Notes: a model not told the origin generated them from the sequence alone. A DNA stretch of 64,000 nt from Odobenus rosmarus divergens (GCF_000321225.1 NW_004451008.1:227631-291630); one strand, 5' to 3'. Shown: positions 46,895 to 59,850, numbered from the stretch's first letter. Made by a program: numbers and translations.

Positions 46895-48270
46895 GGGAAT
46901 ACTGTTTTCTATCCAACAAAATTGTGAAGGTCCTGTGGCAAATACAGAGCACCAAGCAGTGTTTAACGCATGGAAAGTACTCACTAACTGTTCTTTCTAG
47001 TTACTAGGAGATGCAATCACTGACTCATTCCCCTACGGCTGCAGGCGGAGGGGCAGAATAGGGTGGGGGGGTTTATCCTAGACAGCCAATGTATTTGAAG
47101 AAAATAAAGTTAACAATGTTTTAGTGACTTCTGGAATGCTTTTTCCGCATCTCTCTTCCTGAGTTTTTTTTGGCTCACCAGATCTTTCCTTCTCATAATC
47201 ACCTTTTAGCTGGAGATGACTAATCCTTAACCAGTTGTCCTAGGGCAGGTTTCCATGTCCCACAAAACTCCTAGGTGCACTGTCAGCCTCAAAACTACTA
47301 TCCAGGCCCATCCTTGAGGCCGAAGACCCTCTTTGGGGCTCCTCAAGGGACTTTTAGTCACATGGAGGAGAGACAATCAGCAGCAGTAACGCCGTGGGTT
47401 GATTCTATTTCTGGGTTTTCTTAATTTCCCCCGGCTTTATAAGAAAATAACATCGATTGCACACTAGTGAGTTGAATCTCTCATTTGACAGATGAGGGCA
47501 AAATGAGACTAATTAAAAATGTTCTTTTGTATTTGTCAGCAATTTAGGGCTGGATGCAGTCATCATCTCGACAGCCTATGAATAGCCCGTTTTCAAGGAT
47601 GTCCACAAGTAAAACCAAGCTAGCTGCTGGGCATTTTTACCCATAAAGGCAATGGAGTTTCTGATGGCCCTTTTCTGATATTCTAGGAAGTTTTAAGGGC
47701 AATAGACTTTTGAAGTCATGAAAACATTTCTTTGGGCTTAGAAGGCTACAAAGAGGACACTACAGCTATTTCTAGAAATAGGAGCCCTTGAAGTGATGGT
47801 ATTCCTCTTTGTGGTCTGGACTTTGATAATCAGGTTCCCTGAGTGGGTCATGACTCAGTCAGGCCTTCTTTGTCAGCCCTGTCAAGCAGATGTTCCCCAC
47901 CAGATGGGGTTCTGTGTTGTGTGGAGGGGGCGGACTGATGTGGTGGAGGGCGTGCTGGGCCAGTCGGCAGGGGATCGGCCTCATAGGCCTAGTTCTCATA
48001 CACATCGGCATGTAACACCATGACTTACTCAGGGTGTCCTGGCCTCCGTTTCCTCATCACAATGAAGGGCTTGGAGTGGCTGATTTCTAAGGTTTCTCCA
48101 AGCTCCCTGAACAATATGAGATAAAGGACAGGGTGGGAGAGCCCATGTGTTCCACATTGCTGCCATGTTGGGGTGTGGGCCCCAGTATTGCCAGAACTGC
48201 CATCTTTTAAAGAGAAGCCAGAAATATGGTTTTATGTAAAATCGGATTATTAGAGTTGGCAACAAATTCA

Positions 48271-48449
48271 TTTTTTTTTGGTCGTTTTTTTAGAGAGGGA
48301 GGGGAGAGAGTGCAGGCAGATGGAGAGGGAGAGAGAATCTCAAGCAGCTCCACGCCCAGCATGGAGCCATATCTCACGACCCTGAGATCATGACCTGAGC
48401 TGAAACCAAGAGTTGGACACTCAACTGACTGAGCCACCCAGGCGCCCCC
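48271..48449 (-). mobile_element. Can-SINE
   Basis: Inverted copy from a T-rich tail to 'gagccacccaggcgcccc'. Body has the older 'cagcatggagcc' form. Duplicated target not readable. Confidence 0.92.
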
Positions 48450-50039
48450 GAATAAAATTTTTTAAAAGGCCAAAATCTACACATCTGGGGAAGACTCTAG
48501 CTGGCCAACAGGCTACTTCAGCACATTAATTATAAATTTTCATAAGGTTCAACTCAATTAAAAAACAAAGCAAAGAATTTCAGTTACTACTCTTAGGAGT
48601 TTGTTGAGTTATTGGTGGTGTTATTGCTACTCCTACTGAAAACAGTAGACCAGTGTCAGGTTACTAAGGTAAATAACAATCTAGCAAAATCCAACAGATG
48701 TGATAACACAGAAAGAGCAAATGCAACCTGAGCTGAATTGTAACTGATTGATGAAGGTTAGTAATAATAGTGAGAATCCTTTATCTGTTAACATTTTACA
48801 CTATTTGAATCCCAAGTGCCTTTGGGAGTTCAGTAATTGTGTTAAATGAAGTTTAGATCAAAGGTTTCAAAAAAAAAAAAAGAGCCGAGGCAGGTGGGCT
48901 TGGTTCTAAGGCCAGGATATTAAGTCCTATATGGGGCCTATGACTGTCCCCTCACAGGTGCTGTAGAGACCATCTGTGTCACCCGTACACCCAGCTGCCC
49001 TGGCCCATCAGAGAGCCTGTCACCACATCTAATCCACCCTGCATGCTGTCCCCTGTTCTCACTGCTCCCTGGAATCAGCACTCCATGACCCTCAGGCACG
49101 GAGCTGTGCATGGAAGAATCTTTTCCAAGAGGGGGCAGTGGCCCCTCTGCTATAAGGGAAAGTAAGCCCCCCAGCAATCAGGAAGGAGGCTTTATAAATA
49201 GCTGTTTTTGTTCTCTGAGTGTGACTCTTGTGCCCACTGTTCCTGCCAACAGATTTGTCTTGGCTCAGTGTATTTCGGCTTTGAGGGGCAAGGTATTTGC
49301 TGGCTGTTTCCCATAGTGGGGACAGACTGATGTTCCCGGCACTCAGGAAAATCTAGGGTGGTGAACAGATTGGAGGCCTGGAGACCAGAGACCAGGAGGG
49401 GGTGGGTAGAAACGTGGGGAACAAAAAAGAGGGAAGAGCTCAAGAAGGAACTAAAGGAAACAAAAAGGCCAAGAGAGGAGGAAGAACATGCCTAGCATGT
49501 GTTTTACAATATAAATATGGAATCCTCTTAATAACCTATGTTATAATCACCTTAATAACTTCTTAGCTCATTTTCATGTGTGAAAAATTACCTGTAAAAT
49601 CACAGATGACAGATCGTTTGCACTTAAGGGGCCTTTGGGGTCCGGGGATTCCCAACCAGAAGATCACAGGTTCCAAGGAATCTTCCAAAGTATGAAAGGA
49701 ATCCATGAGTTGCTGTCAATATTTCTTAATGTGAGACAGTATTTGCGCATTTACTCGTAATAAAGACTGCATAGGCTAACTAGTAGGTTTGAATTTTTTG
49801 CCATGGAATGGAATTAAACCAATTACACTGGTCACCTCTGGGTAACCACAGGCACCAATTGCAGAGTAAATGGATGTTGTTGAATAATAAAAATGGGAAA
49901 ACAAATTATTACTTGGAAAAGCCTAATGGCTGACAGAAATCTTATTCAGTATGGCACCCATGGTGGTGAGCGATGAGGGATGAAGAAAAATAGTGCACTA
50001 TTTGGTGGTAAAAGGGTGCATGAAGAACTGCTAGTCCAT

Positions 50040-50175
50040 ACCAGCTCTGGAAGGTGGTTCTCTCCTAAGCCAGAGCCCGCTTCTCATGGTACAGATTAGG
50101 AAGCTGAGACCAGTCCTTGGTGACGCACTGGCTGGAATCCAAGGCCCAGCTCCCAACTTCTAGTCCATGTCCCTT
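50040..50175 (-). mobile_element. MIR, antisense
   Basis: 'acagattaggaagctgagac', 'gctggaatccaaggcccagc'. Confidence 0.65.
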
Positions 50176-50717
50176 ACCTTTCCACCTGCCCTGGCTCCTT
50201 TTGCTATGGCTGGGGTGCGTCAGAGAGAAGTGGAAAAGTCAACCGCTTCAGTGGAGCTAGTGACTACAAAGCCACCAGCCATTCTCAGGGGTGCTTGTGG
50301 GCTGGCTTTGCTTGTATCTACCCAGCCACAAGCATCGCCGAGGGAGTGCAGCTCTAGGCTGGCCGGCTCTGGTGGCTCAGGGCCCCGTGGCACTGTTCTC
50401 CACAGAGTCTTGGTCTGGGCCTCCTTATTGGCCTCTGGTCTCCACTCTTCTCCCAAAGTAACAAAGGGCCAAACCCACTGGGCAGCTTCTCCACCACTTT
50501 GATGGAGTCTGCGGTCCAGAGAATCTACCTCCTCTGAGCAATGGCTCTTTTCTTTCATGCAAGACAGTTTGTTTCTGTGGACTCGGACATATTCTCCTTT
50601 GGTAAGCTCTCCCCATTTCTGTCTGGCACCTGACAAAATCTCCTTCTAAGGGCAGGACTCCAGCACGTAGCCTGCCAAAGTCTGAAATCTGATCCTCCCC
50701 CACTGTAGCATCCGAGG

Positions 50718-50754
50718 ACACATGTGTGTGTGCGTGCGCGCACGTGCGCGTGTG
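50718..50754. repeat. 37-nt alternating purine-pyrimidine tract
   Basis: Every step from A50718 to G54 of that row (50754) alternates purine and pyrimidine; the centre is GC-rich (tgcgtgcgcgcacgtgcgcg). This is the classic Z-DNA-forming pattern. Confidence 0.9.
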
Positions 50755-51318
50755 AAGGTACACATACAGGCCAACATAGGGAGTCTTCTCTGATCCTCTG
50801 CTACTGAGCACACTCACAGACATGGCCTCTCTGAGGTGACGGCGTCTCTCGAAGCCCCACAGCCTGACTTGACATCTGCCGCAGGGGTGTGCATGCCACC
50901 ACATGGTCCTGCCACTTTGGGGGTGACCCTCTGGAGCGACAGTTGGTGAGGCAGCTAGGGTTTTCCTCTCCTGAGGGCCTGAGGGCCTGGAGTGTTTTTC
51001 CAGTCAGTATCTGCCCTTGCCAAGAGAAAACCACTCCCTTCCCCCATCCAAAAATAAAATAAAAATTTAAAAATCTCAGAGTTTGGCTGTTTTTAGTGAT
51101 CTTTTCTTTCTTTGATGATTTATTCGTGGAATGAGAATCCCCCTCAGGTCAATTTGGCCGGTGCTAGAGGACTCTGAGTAAGCCTGCTCTCCCAGTTCTC
51201 AGAGAGCAAAACCAAGTACCGGGACACCAAGAAATCCTGCGCCTGGAGGAAAGGGGGCAAAGGCAGGTGGCGATGTGTGTCTCTAAGGTTCTGCAATGAG
51301 TGCTTAGCTGTTGTGTAC

Positions 51319-51421
51319 CTTTTTTTTTTTTTTTAAAGTAGGATGCCCAATGTGGGACTTCAACTCATGACCCTGAGGTCAAAAGTCACATTCTCTACCA
51401 AATGAGCCAGCAGGGCACCAA
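51319..51421 (-). mobile_element. Can-SINE, short
   Basis: Poly-T tail, then a short body ending 'aatgagccagcagggcacc'. Exact 10-bp target-site duplication tgttgtgtac at 51309-51318 and 51422-51431 proves retrotransposition despite the short body. Confidence 0.9.
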
Positions 51422-51799
51422 TGTTGTGTACTTTTTTTGATTCTGAACTATGCTTTACCAGCATTCACACATCCATCAGCCTGGGAAGCTGGTCTTCGAA
51501 GGCAGGTGGGGACAAATGATTAAAACATAAGTCCCAAATGCCTAGAAAAGACAGAGCACTTTGCCAGAACTGAGCTCGTGTCCAGGAAGGCCACTTCCTG
51601 GGTCCTGAGCAACCAAGGCTAGAAACTAAAAACCATCCGGGCGAGTAGAGACAACCCCAGAAGCTGGTCCACACCTGCTCCCTACTCTGACCACCAGGTG
51701 GGCCCCTGAGAGAGAGACAGCAGAGCTTTGCCTTCCCTCTGCACATCCTTCTGTCCAGCTCCCCCTTCAGCTGTCGAGAATCATCTCAGTCCCCACTTA

Positions 51800-51950
51800 C
51801 CCAGTGTTTATTGTGTGCTGGAGCTGCACTAGCTGTTTTACAAACCAAAGGGTTCCCCCTCCCGTGGTCCTCACATCTACACTTGGTAGTTATTCTATAG
51901 ATGCATCTGAGACTGTAGTTCCTTCAAAATGCGAAGCTGGACTGGAATCG
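51800..51950 (-). mobile_element. MIR-like fragment, antisense
   Basis: 'cagtgtttattgtgtgctgg', 'gctgttttacaaaccaaagg'. Diverged. Confidence 0.5.
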
Positions 51951-52209
51951 TATCAGAGTTTCTGAGGTGATGAATGAGCCTGCTCTCTTCTCTCTCTCCC
52001 ACAACCAGCTTTTCTGAACGTGAGGCTGTGCCAGATTTATGACAGGTCAGGTTACAAAAGTTCCTTGGTTAAGCCAGTTGTTTGTCACTCTGAGCACATT
52101 TCCCCATAGAAACAATATTATGTTGAGGTTGGGTTCCCAGGCTAACCTACAAAAGCCAAGTAACCCATTAGGTATCTAGTTTTGGAGACAGCTAGGTGGA
52201 GCTGAAGCA

Positions 52210-52405
52210 GCTCTGGTTGGAAGCCAGAAAGGCCCGGGTTCAAGCCACAAGTCAGTCCCTTACTTGCCATGTAGCTTTGAGCAAGTCATTTAGTCTCTGT
52301 GCCTTAGTGTCTTTACCTTGCATTGGGATGATGTTATCTACCTTGCAGGGTTGTTGGGAATGTTCAAAATTGGCCATATGATATACCCTGGAATAACAGC
52401 ACAAC
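52210..52405 (+). mobile_element. MIR
   Basis: 'cccgggttcaagccacaagt', 'agctttgagcaagtcattta', 'ccttgcagggttgttgggaa'. Confidence 0.88.
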
Positions 52406-55400
52406 AGAACTCCATTGCCATGTATAAAACTGGTTTTGTGGCCTCATGGATTCTGAATTCCAATTTGAAATACAAGTGGTGCACCTTTCTTGCTGAATTT
52501 GGATTGGGGAAGCTTTGCTTTCCTGGGAAAGGGACATGGCGACTCTCGTGTCCTCAAATCCCTGGTAGCCACCCTGAAGTCTGGGCTGGAGTTCTTCTCA
52601 GAATGGGACAGGAGGTTCCAGAGGGAAGTGGGAAACAGCAGAGGTAGGAAGTTGAGTCAGGGCACAACGTAGGTATGCATCCTATTTCTTCCTTCTGCTA
52701 TCATAAAACTAGACGATGATCTGGTTACTTCTTAAGTTTCCTGTGCCTTCCACACCACCAACCAGCTGGACACCTCCTGGTCAGAGTTAAATACAGACTA
52801 ACTAGTTGCCCTCTTGCTTCCTCTACCTTTTAAGTCATGAAATTGTTAGCAAGGCAAGCTAATGATTCATTAGACGGGGCAGATGCCTGGATAAATACCC
52901 CCTTCCCATCCCTATTGCATCTTCTTCCTGTGCCAGTTTAAAAAATCTGAACTAGGAAAGCACCAGCCAGAGCCTCACTCTGCCTGAGAAGGCTGTAGTA
53001 GACGCTGCCAGCAGAATCCTTTCTATTTTGCCCTTTAGAAAATCTCATCCATATGCTCTCGGCTTTGCTTCCACTCTGATGTTTGTGCCTCCTGATACTT
53101 GTGTATGCAGTGCAGTGACTGTGGTCATGTGAACTTGTCCCCCTCATGAGCATGGCATTCTGGTTGTGCGTCCAACCCCGCCAAATCTCTGCTGTCTCTC
53201 GGAGGTCATGCTCGCTCCCCTGAGAAACCCAACCCGTTCCCTTTGCCCCCTCGCCGCACAGCTGGCCAACGTGTCCCTGCTGTGGGTGTGACCCCACAGC
53301 TCCTGCCTGCCGGTTCCTCGGGAGAACTGCTTGGCACCTCCTCTGCCAAGCTTCTTATTTCTAGCTCACACCTGCTGCCCCTCCATGGGCTGTGATTGTA
53401 GAGTTTCATTTGAACATTCTACTTTATCCCCTTTCAATCTCATTTTAAAGCTCTCCTGTTTGGTCTTCAAGCTTCCGGCCAAAAATATTCCTCTTGGTTT
53501 ATGTGACGAGCTCCTGATTCCTTGCCAGGGGCCTGTCAGTCCAGCACTGAGATCCATGGTCCAGAAGAGCTAGATCCATGGTCTTAGATCAGCCATGGAG
53601 CAGCGCTGTGTTCCCCATATGTGCCTGTTTCTTCTAAAATCATGACTCATGGCTGAGCAAGAGGCCTGAGCATCACCTCTGCCCCATGTCCCTTCATTTC
53701 CTATGCAAGACACCAGAGTCACTAGAGATACTGACCAGGATTCTTCTGGATGTGCTACTTGCGCCCACACCCACAGGCAGGAGGGGGTTATAGGAGTATG
53801 TGTACTCCCTTTTGTCTCTAGTGCAGGGGTTTTCATCAAAGTCAATTCAGCAAAATATTGGTTTCATAAGATGCTCTGTGGTAAGGGAATTCTATGGTCA
53901 AGTAAATTTTAGAAACTCAGTATCTTGCTTTTGCATGTGTCAATAAATAGGTTAGAATCTATACTAAAGGCTCTATAATATCCTACAGAAAAGAAATACA
54001 CTTAACTGGGAATTTCCCAAGTGGATTTGCTGATTGCCCTCCTGGGAGTTTCCTTTTAACAGCCCACAGAATGCACTTTCACCAATGCTGCTTTGATGCA
54101 TGCTTGAGGCAGACAGCCTAAGAAGCTACTTTCATTGGCTCTCATTAAACCTATGATGAGTCTGCTGGCTGTCCTGCTTTCCCTTCTCAAGAAGGTCCAA
54201 GTCTGTTTTCCTTGGATACAGTCTCAGACTTTTGTTCTTTCTCCCCAAACAAGGATGGGGCATTTCCTCTTTATTTCCATGTTATATCTATTTATTAGTC
54301 AGACTCTGACCTTGCTTTATGTCCCCTTGACCTTCTGAGTTCATTTTCTTTCTGGATCATTTCTTTTAGGCCACCGAGAAACCCTTCATCAATGCAAATA
54401 CACTGATCTCTTAAGCTTCTTGAAGCCCGTTCATTTGCTCCTCTGTTAGGAGATTAATTTTCATGGGCAGCACCAATAATTTGTGACTAAGGTCAAGCAA
54501 GAAAAATAAATAATTGGCTCCCATCACCTGCCTAAGGTTATATTTCTTGAGCAGTAATGTGACAACTTGGAGGTCCACGGACCTTATGAGGCCTGGAAAT
54601 GTGTTTATTTGACTTGTACCACGATTTCTTAAATTGGAGGATTTTACACACACACCTGGAGCCCAGCTTCTCTTGAGAAATCACATTTGTTAATACTGGG
54701 TTGCTTTCCAACCCGGCAGCAATTGGCTGGAGCTGAGCGCTGGCTGTTCCCATGACAGAGAGCACATGCTCTCCAGTTTGCTAGAGTCCCCACCACTCCC
54801 TAGAGCCCCACGTCCTCTTACCTCCCTCACTTACAGTAGCTACCTAGCCTCTGCTGCCATTTGGATTTGTGATCCCTCCCAGAGACCTTCGTAGTTTCCT
54901 CTGAGGAATTTTCCTAGGAGCTGCCTCAAAAGTGTCTCTCCCACCTCCTTCCCCATCTGATTCTTCCCATTTGAGCTGCTGGTACCTTTGGCCATGAGTC
55001 CTAATATGTGTCTAATGTCAAGGGCTGACCAGTTGCAGCAGAGTAAGAACTGAAGCCACTGGCATTGCACTGATATGTGCACAGAGAAAGAATATCACCC
55101 AAGTCCACCTCTTCAGAGAAAAAATATTTTCAGTGCTATGTGTTTACAGGTCAGGCATAACAGGGTAGGCTTATCAACTGTTTTGACGAGCATGGAACAC
55201 CAAGTAATGAACTTGTCCTTTACTGAAGAAGTAGCTTAAGCTCATGTTTACCTTTCCTCCGAATTTTCCGCTTTGCACAAATGATGGTTATTATGAACGC
55301 TAACATTATGCTATCAAGTCTTGATTATTAAAGGACAGATTATTATCCAGTCCTCAAATCTCTTCTTTTCTAACTCATTAGCTTATTGTTGGCGGTTTCG

Positions 55401-56111
55401 TTTTTCTTTAGTATAGTTATCACTAGCTTGGTGGAGAGCAAAATTAAAAGTACAAATCATGAACCGGGTCATCAGCTCAAGTCAGAGGGCATCCTGTTTA
55501 TTATCTTTGCCTCATCCCTGCACATGTCTGCAGAAACCGTGATTATGAGCAGCCTCCATTTCTCTCCCTGCTCAAGTTCAGGGATGAGGTGATACAGAAG
55601 CGGAAAGGGAGAACCGGATGAATTAGAGTGCTAATTAATAATGTATTGATAGCTCAAGTAAGTTTCACTAATACTAACAGTTTGGGGTTTTAATTCACCC
55701 ATGATGTTTCCTACCACCTCTTGCCCTGTGGTAATCCAAAACTGGAGGCTGCAGACACACTTTAACCCATTGAGTTCAAAGGCAAGGTAGGGTACTTGGC
55801 TTGATTGGCACTTTGGAATGCTCTTCAAAAAGGTCCACTTTTGAGATTAAAGGGACTCTTCACTCAACAGAATAGAAAACATCTTGTTACTAGACAATGA
55901 GGAGTTTCAATCTAAGTGTAGGTCCAATAAACATGACTATGCAGCATTTATGTAAGTTCCTGACACTTTAGCAGTTGGGAGGGTATAAGTACATTCCTGG
56001 AATGAGGAGAGCCTCTCTTTCATTGAAGAGCATTAGAAGATAGGGAAACTGCTTTCTTAGTAAAAGGTGAAGTGGTAAAGCCAAAAGAAAAAAGAAATTA
56101 AACACTCATTC

Positions 56112-56151
56112 AATCTTCAAAGTAGAGATCTATAATCTTCAAAGTAGAGAT
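56112..56151. repeat. 18-bp direct repeat at 22-bp period
   Basis: aatcttcaaagtagagat at 56112-56129 and 56134-56151, identical. Confidence 0.95.
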
Positions 56152-56379
56152 TTGATGACCCCTCTCAGAGGGGTGTTTACAGAAGGATGCTTACACTGGG
56201 AAGGGGGCTGAAACCTAAGGGCCTGTCCAAAGCTTGGAGTCTGCAAGTTACTATTACAGTTAAGAATTAACTGTAAATGAGAGAGTCTACAGTGTACCTG
56301 CTTATATATTGCTACACGTTCTTCTTACAAATTCCCATAAGAATCAACAGTATCACACCAACATCTGAAACATTTCAAA

Positions 56380-56545
56380 TCCACTCAGTTATCTGCTCTC
56401 ATTCTCAGAAGCATCCTGTGAGATTAGCTGTACTTTCCATTTTACACACCAGAAAATGAAGAATCAGAGAAGTGAGGAACTTTCCCCAGGGCAGAGAGTA
56501 AGTAAGAGAGACGTGGAAGCTGAAACTCAGCTCTGATTTTTGGAT
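56380..56545 (-). mobile_element. MIR, antisense
   Basis: 'cattttacacaccagaaaat', 'gaggaactttccccagggca', 'gtggaagctgaaactcagct'. Confidence 0.78.
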
Positions 56546-57479
56546 GCAGTGAAACCCAGGGATTAGTACCTACATTTCATGTGAGGTGAACACAGCCTAA
56601 CATATGGAGTTGTAAAGCCATTTGCCCAGGGTTTCTGGAGAGATAATTTACTTATTTCACCAGAGAGTTACTCAGTTTCCTGATAAGTACAGCAAAAGGC
56701 TGCTTTCAAAATTTCCTTTGGCCAACTAACAAAGGCATTAAAATGATCTTTAGTAAATGTTTTAAACGAAGAATTAAAATTAATCATTTGAATCTTTCTT
56801 GAGAATATCTATTGTTTTTCAATCTCTCTTTCATTAAACATGTGCAAGTATGAACAGTTTAAGGAAAATATATCAGACTGAATATGCTAATCACATCAGC
56901 TCCAAAGATAAAGATGGACCTGGTGTATGACAGAAACGCCCCTAATGCAAAAGGACGATAATTCTTCAAAGTTCTAATTAGTAAAGTATAACAGAGGGAT
57001 AATAAACTCTGATATTCTTTTCTCTGGAGATAAAAAACCAAGCAAAGAAAAACCATGTTAAGCTAAGTTTAGAGGCCACCTAAGTCAACTTCTGCTTGAG
57101 AGAATCTGAAATCGTGGTAGTGAGGGAGAGAGAATGACGTGTGGAATTTTGTTCAATATGAATTTCTACTTCCACAACCAAACAGCACGCTTCACAGTTC
57201 AGGGCTTGGGAAAAAAGCCCTGTGGTTGGTTTCCACAGTTTTCTTGGCCCTGATTTGCATGAACTCCCCCAGGTTAGCAGAGCTTGTTTGCGTTTGCCTC
57301 TCTCCTGACAGCCCTCTTCTGTCTCCCTGAGGCTTATCTCGTCTCCTCTCTCTCTGACCTAACACCCTGTACACCCATACATTTCAGGATAAAGGTCCCC
57401 ATGTTCCTAGGAGCCCTGAAATTTGGGCTCTGGAAATACTTGGCAAGATAATTCATTCCTTCACTGACCTATTCAAAAA

Positions 57480-57881
57480 GTATCTGCTGACTGCCCACCT
57501 CCCCATCCACTCACTCACCTGTAGGATAACATGTCTCCCGTGCACAGCATGGAGATCACGGCGCGGCTGCCTCCCACCTGCCTTCCCACCCCACCTCGGA
57601 ACCGCTCACCTCTCTTCACATCCAGCGTCCTCTCGCATGGCACTTCTGCCCTTTGCCCAGCCTGCTTCTCTCCTCCTAACATGCACCTGGCTCCTTCTTT
57701 CCTCAGGGCATTCCCATTTCTTTCTCAAGTTCAAATGCAACATTTTCTGAAGTTGAATCCCACTTTCTCAGTTAGGTGCTCCCACAACACACTCATTATT
57801 CATGGCTCCTTGTTCAAACAAAGCCCACCATATTATGTTGTATTTCCTTCTTTTGTGAGGGCTTGAGGGTGGGTGGGTCTG
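57480..57881 (+). mobile_element. L2 3' region, left of the inserted LTR
   Basis: 'ttctgccctttgcccagcct', 'cagggcattcccatttcttt', 'aagttcaaatgcaacatttt' match L2; continues after the LTR. Confidence 0.75.
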
Positions 57882-57886
57882 GTTGG

Positions 57887-58343
57887 TTAAATTGTGTTCT
57901 CCAAGAAGCTCTGTTAAGGCCTAACCCCAGTACTTGTGAATGTGACTGTATTTGAAATTGGGGTCTCTGCTGATGTAATCAAGTTAAGATGATGTCCTAC
58001 TGGGTTAGGGTGGGCCAAATCCAGTAACTCGGTGTCCTTATAAGAAGAGAGAAATTTGGACAGACAGACACAGAGATGCAGAGGGAGAATGCATGTGAAG
58101 ATGAAGGCAGAGATCGGAGTTTTGCAGCTACAAGCCAAAGGACGCCAAGAATTTCTGGCAACCACCAGAAGCAAGAAGCAAGGCATGGAACAGATTCTCC
58201 CTCAGAACCTGGGAAGGAACCAATCTTGCTGACACCTTGATTTCAGACTTTTAGCCTCCAGAATTGTGGAGGAATAAATTTCTGTTGTTGGAATCCACCC
58301 AGTTTGTGGTAGTATGTCATGGCAGCCTTAGGAAACTAATATA
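57887..58343 (+). mobile_element. Solo LTR, ERVL-MaLR (MLT1-like), sense
   Basis: Contains 'gtgaatgtgactgtatttga', 'gtgtccttataagaagagag', 'gcctccagaattgtggagg' and an AATAAA signal near the end, typical of MaLR LTRs. Exact 5-bp duplications gttgg at 57882-57886 and 58344-58348. Inserted into an L2. Confidence 0.9.
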
Positions 58344-58348
58344 GTTGG

Positions 58349-58500
58349 TGATAGCTTCTGGATATGCTCATCTTCCCAACTAGACCCATGGGCTCTTGAA
58401 GTAGGGGCTGTGGTAATCCATATTTCCTTGGTCCTAGAACAATACTGACACAGAATAGATGCTCGGCACATTTTGGCCAAATGAGGGAACATGCTCAGCA
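58349..58500 (+). mobile_element. L2 3' end, right of the inserted LTR
   Basis: 'gggctcttgaagtaggggct', 'cctagaacaatactgacaca' and 'gaatagatgctcggcacatt' complete the L2 that begins at 57480. Confidence 0.75.
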
Positions 58501-58559
58501 CCATCCTTCTGCTTTTAGGTCAGTGGATCCCAAGAAGGGTTCACTTCTCTGAGTGAGCA

Positions 58560-59220
58560 AGCTTAGGAATGAGGTGGAGAGAAACGATTTAGCATCAAAA
58601 CAATGACTTAGAGAAGACAAAGAAGAAAAATCAAAGTGAGAAAAAATGCATCAAAAACCTTGTAGGTGGATTATAAGAGAAAGTGGAGGCCAGGTATGGG
58701 GTTGGTCAGGGAGGGAGTGTTTCAAATATTTTGGACTGCATTTTGAAACAATGGGTGATGATCAGGCCCCAGAAGGAGATGCCATATTAGACTGAGAAGT
58801 TAAGGGTGGAGTGGGGAAGGGCAGGGCAACAGAACAAGCAAACGACAAGGTTAGACTGACATTTGGGAGGAGATGCTTATAAAGGGTCCCAAAGGCAAAG
58901 CAAGTGACTTTAAATTCTGTAAAATGGGACAAGGAGTGTGGCAGCAGGTCCTTGTGTGACAGAAACAGGACAAAAACATGGGCGGCTGCCAAACTGAGGG
59001 TCTGAGAACAAAGAGCATCAAGATGGCCAGGGGCCTGCTGAGGAAATCCTGAGGAGGCGACATCATGGGGACCAACAGGGAGCTGAGGAACAAAGGAGGT
59101 AAAGGTCTCCTAGGGGGCACCCCAGTTGGTTGTTGGGTGGGAGGCAGAGGGTTCTCATTCAGTGGGTACCATAAGCTCACCCCTGGGCTCAGAGAAGATG
59201 ATGTGTTTGTCATCCAGATG
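58560..59220 (-). mobile_element. Possible L2 fragment, antisense
   Basis: Purine-rich text with 'atggccaggggcctgctgag' and 'gaccaacagggagctgagga' in a style similar to the antisense L2s. Assignment uncertain. Confidence 0.35.
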
Positions 59221-59483
59221 AATGAGTCTGGCTCCTTTTTTTTAGAAACCTTTGAAAGATATTCCACAACTCCTCTCAGTAACTCATTTTAGCCTTTAAT
59301 AGGTCTCCAGGCCAGAAGAATCTTCCTCCCATCCAAAACAGCAATTCCTCACTTTAGAAGCACATTTTCCCCCTCTCATTCTTTCCTGAGGTGAGATGAA
59401 GAGTAAGGTGTGGTCAGTATTTCCTGTTGTGAATCCTTCACACACTTGAGGCCTAGTCTCAACACATTCTCTGCTTTTCCTCA

Positions 59484-59525
59484 CCAAAAAAAAAAAAAAA
59501 AAAAAACAACAAACAAAAAAAAGAT
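59484..59525. repeat. A-rich run
   Basis: About 23 A followed by caacaaacaaaaaaaa. No retroelement body was recognised before it. Confidence 0.9.
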
Positions 59526-59664
59526 TTTGGTTTATTTAAGGTTTTCTCATGGGGCTGTTAATTATCTCTGTGGTTCTTCTCTAGTCTCTTTCTTGGGTGT
59601 TTCCTTGGTCATGGGGCACCAAACTGGGTATGCAGAGATGCAGGGAAGTGCAACAGGATCAGTG

Positions 59665-59850
59665 GAGGCTGCAGAATCAGACAGACCTAGGTTTTAATAG
59701 CAGTTCCCCTGTCACCTAGTTATATGTTCTTGAGCAAGCTGCATCATCTCTCTGAGCCTCAATTTCCTCATCTGTAAAATGGATTAACAATATTTACCTT
59801 ATACTTGGAGAGTTGTGCCAGTTAAAAATAATGTATATGAAATTCTTGAA
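59665..59850 (+). mobile_element. MIR, well preserved
   Basis: 'gttcttgagcaagctgcatc', 'tctctgagcctcaatttcct', 'catctgtaaaatggattaac'. Confidence 0.9.

Noticed and set aside
50425..50904. 159-codon open frame on the minus strand
   Set aside because: Includes translation of the alternating purine-pyrimidine tract (His-Thr-rich run); not a plausible protein.
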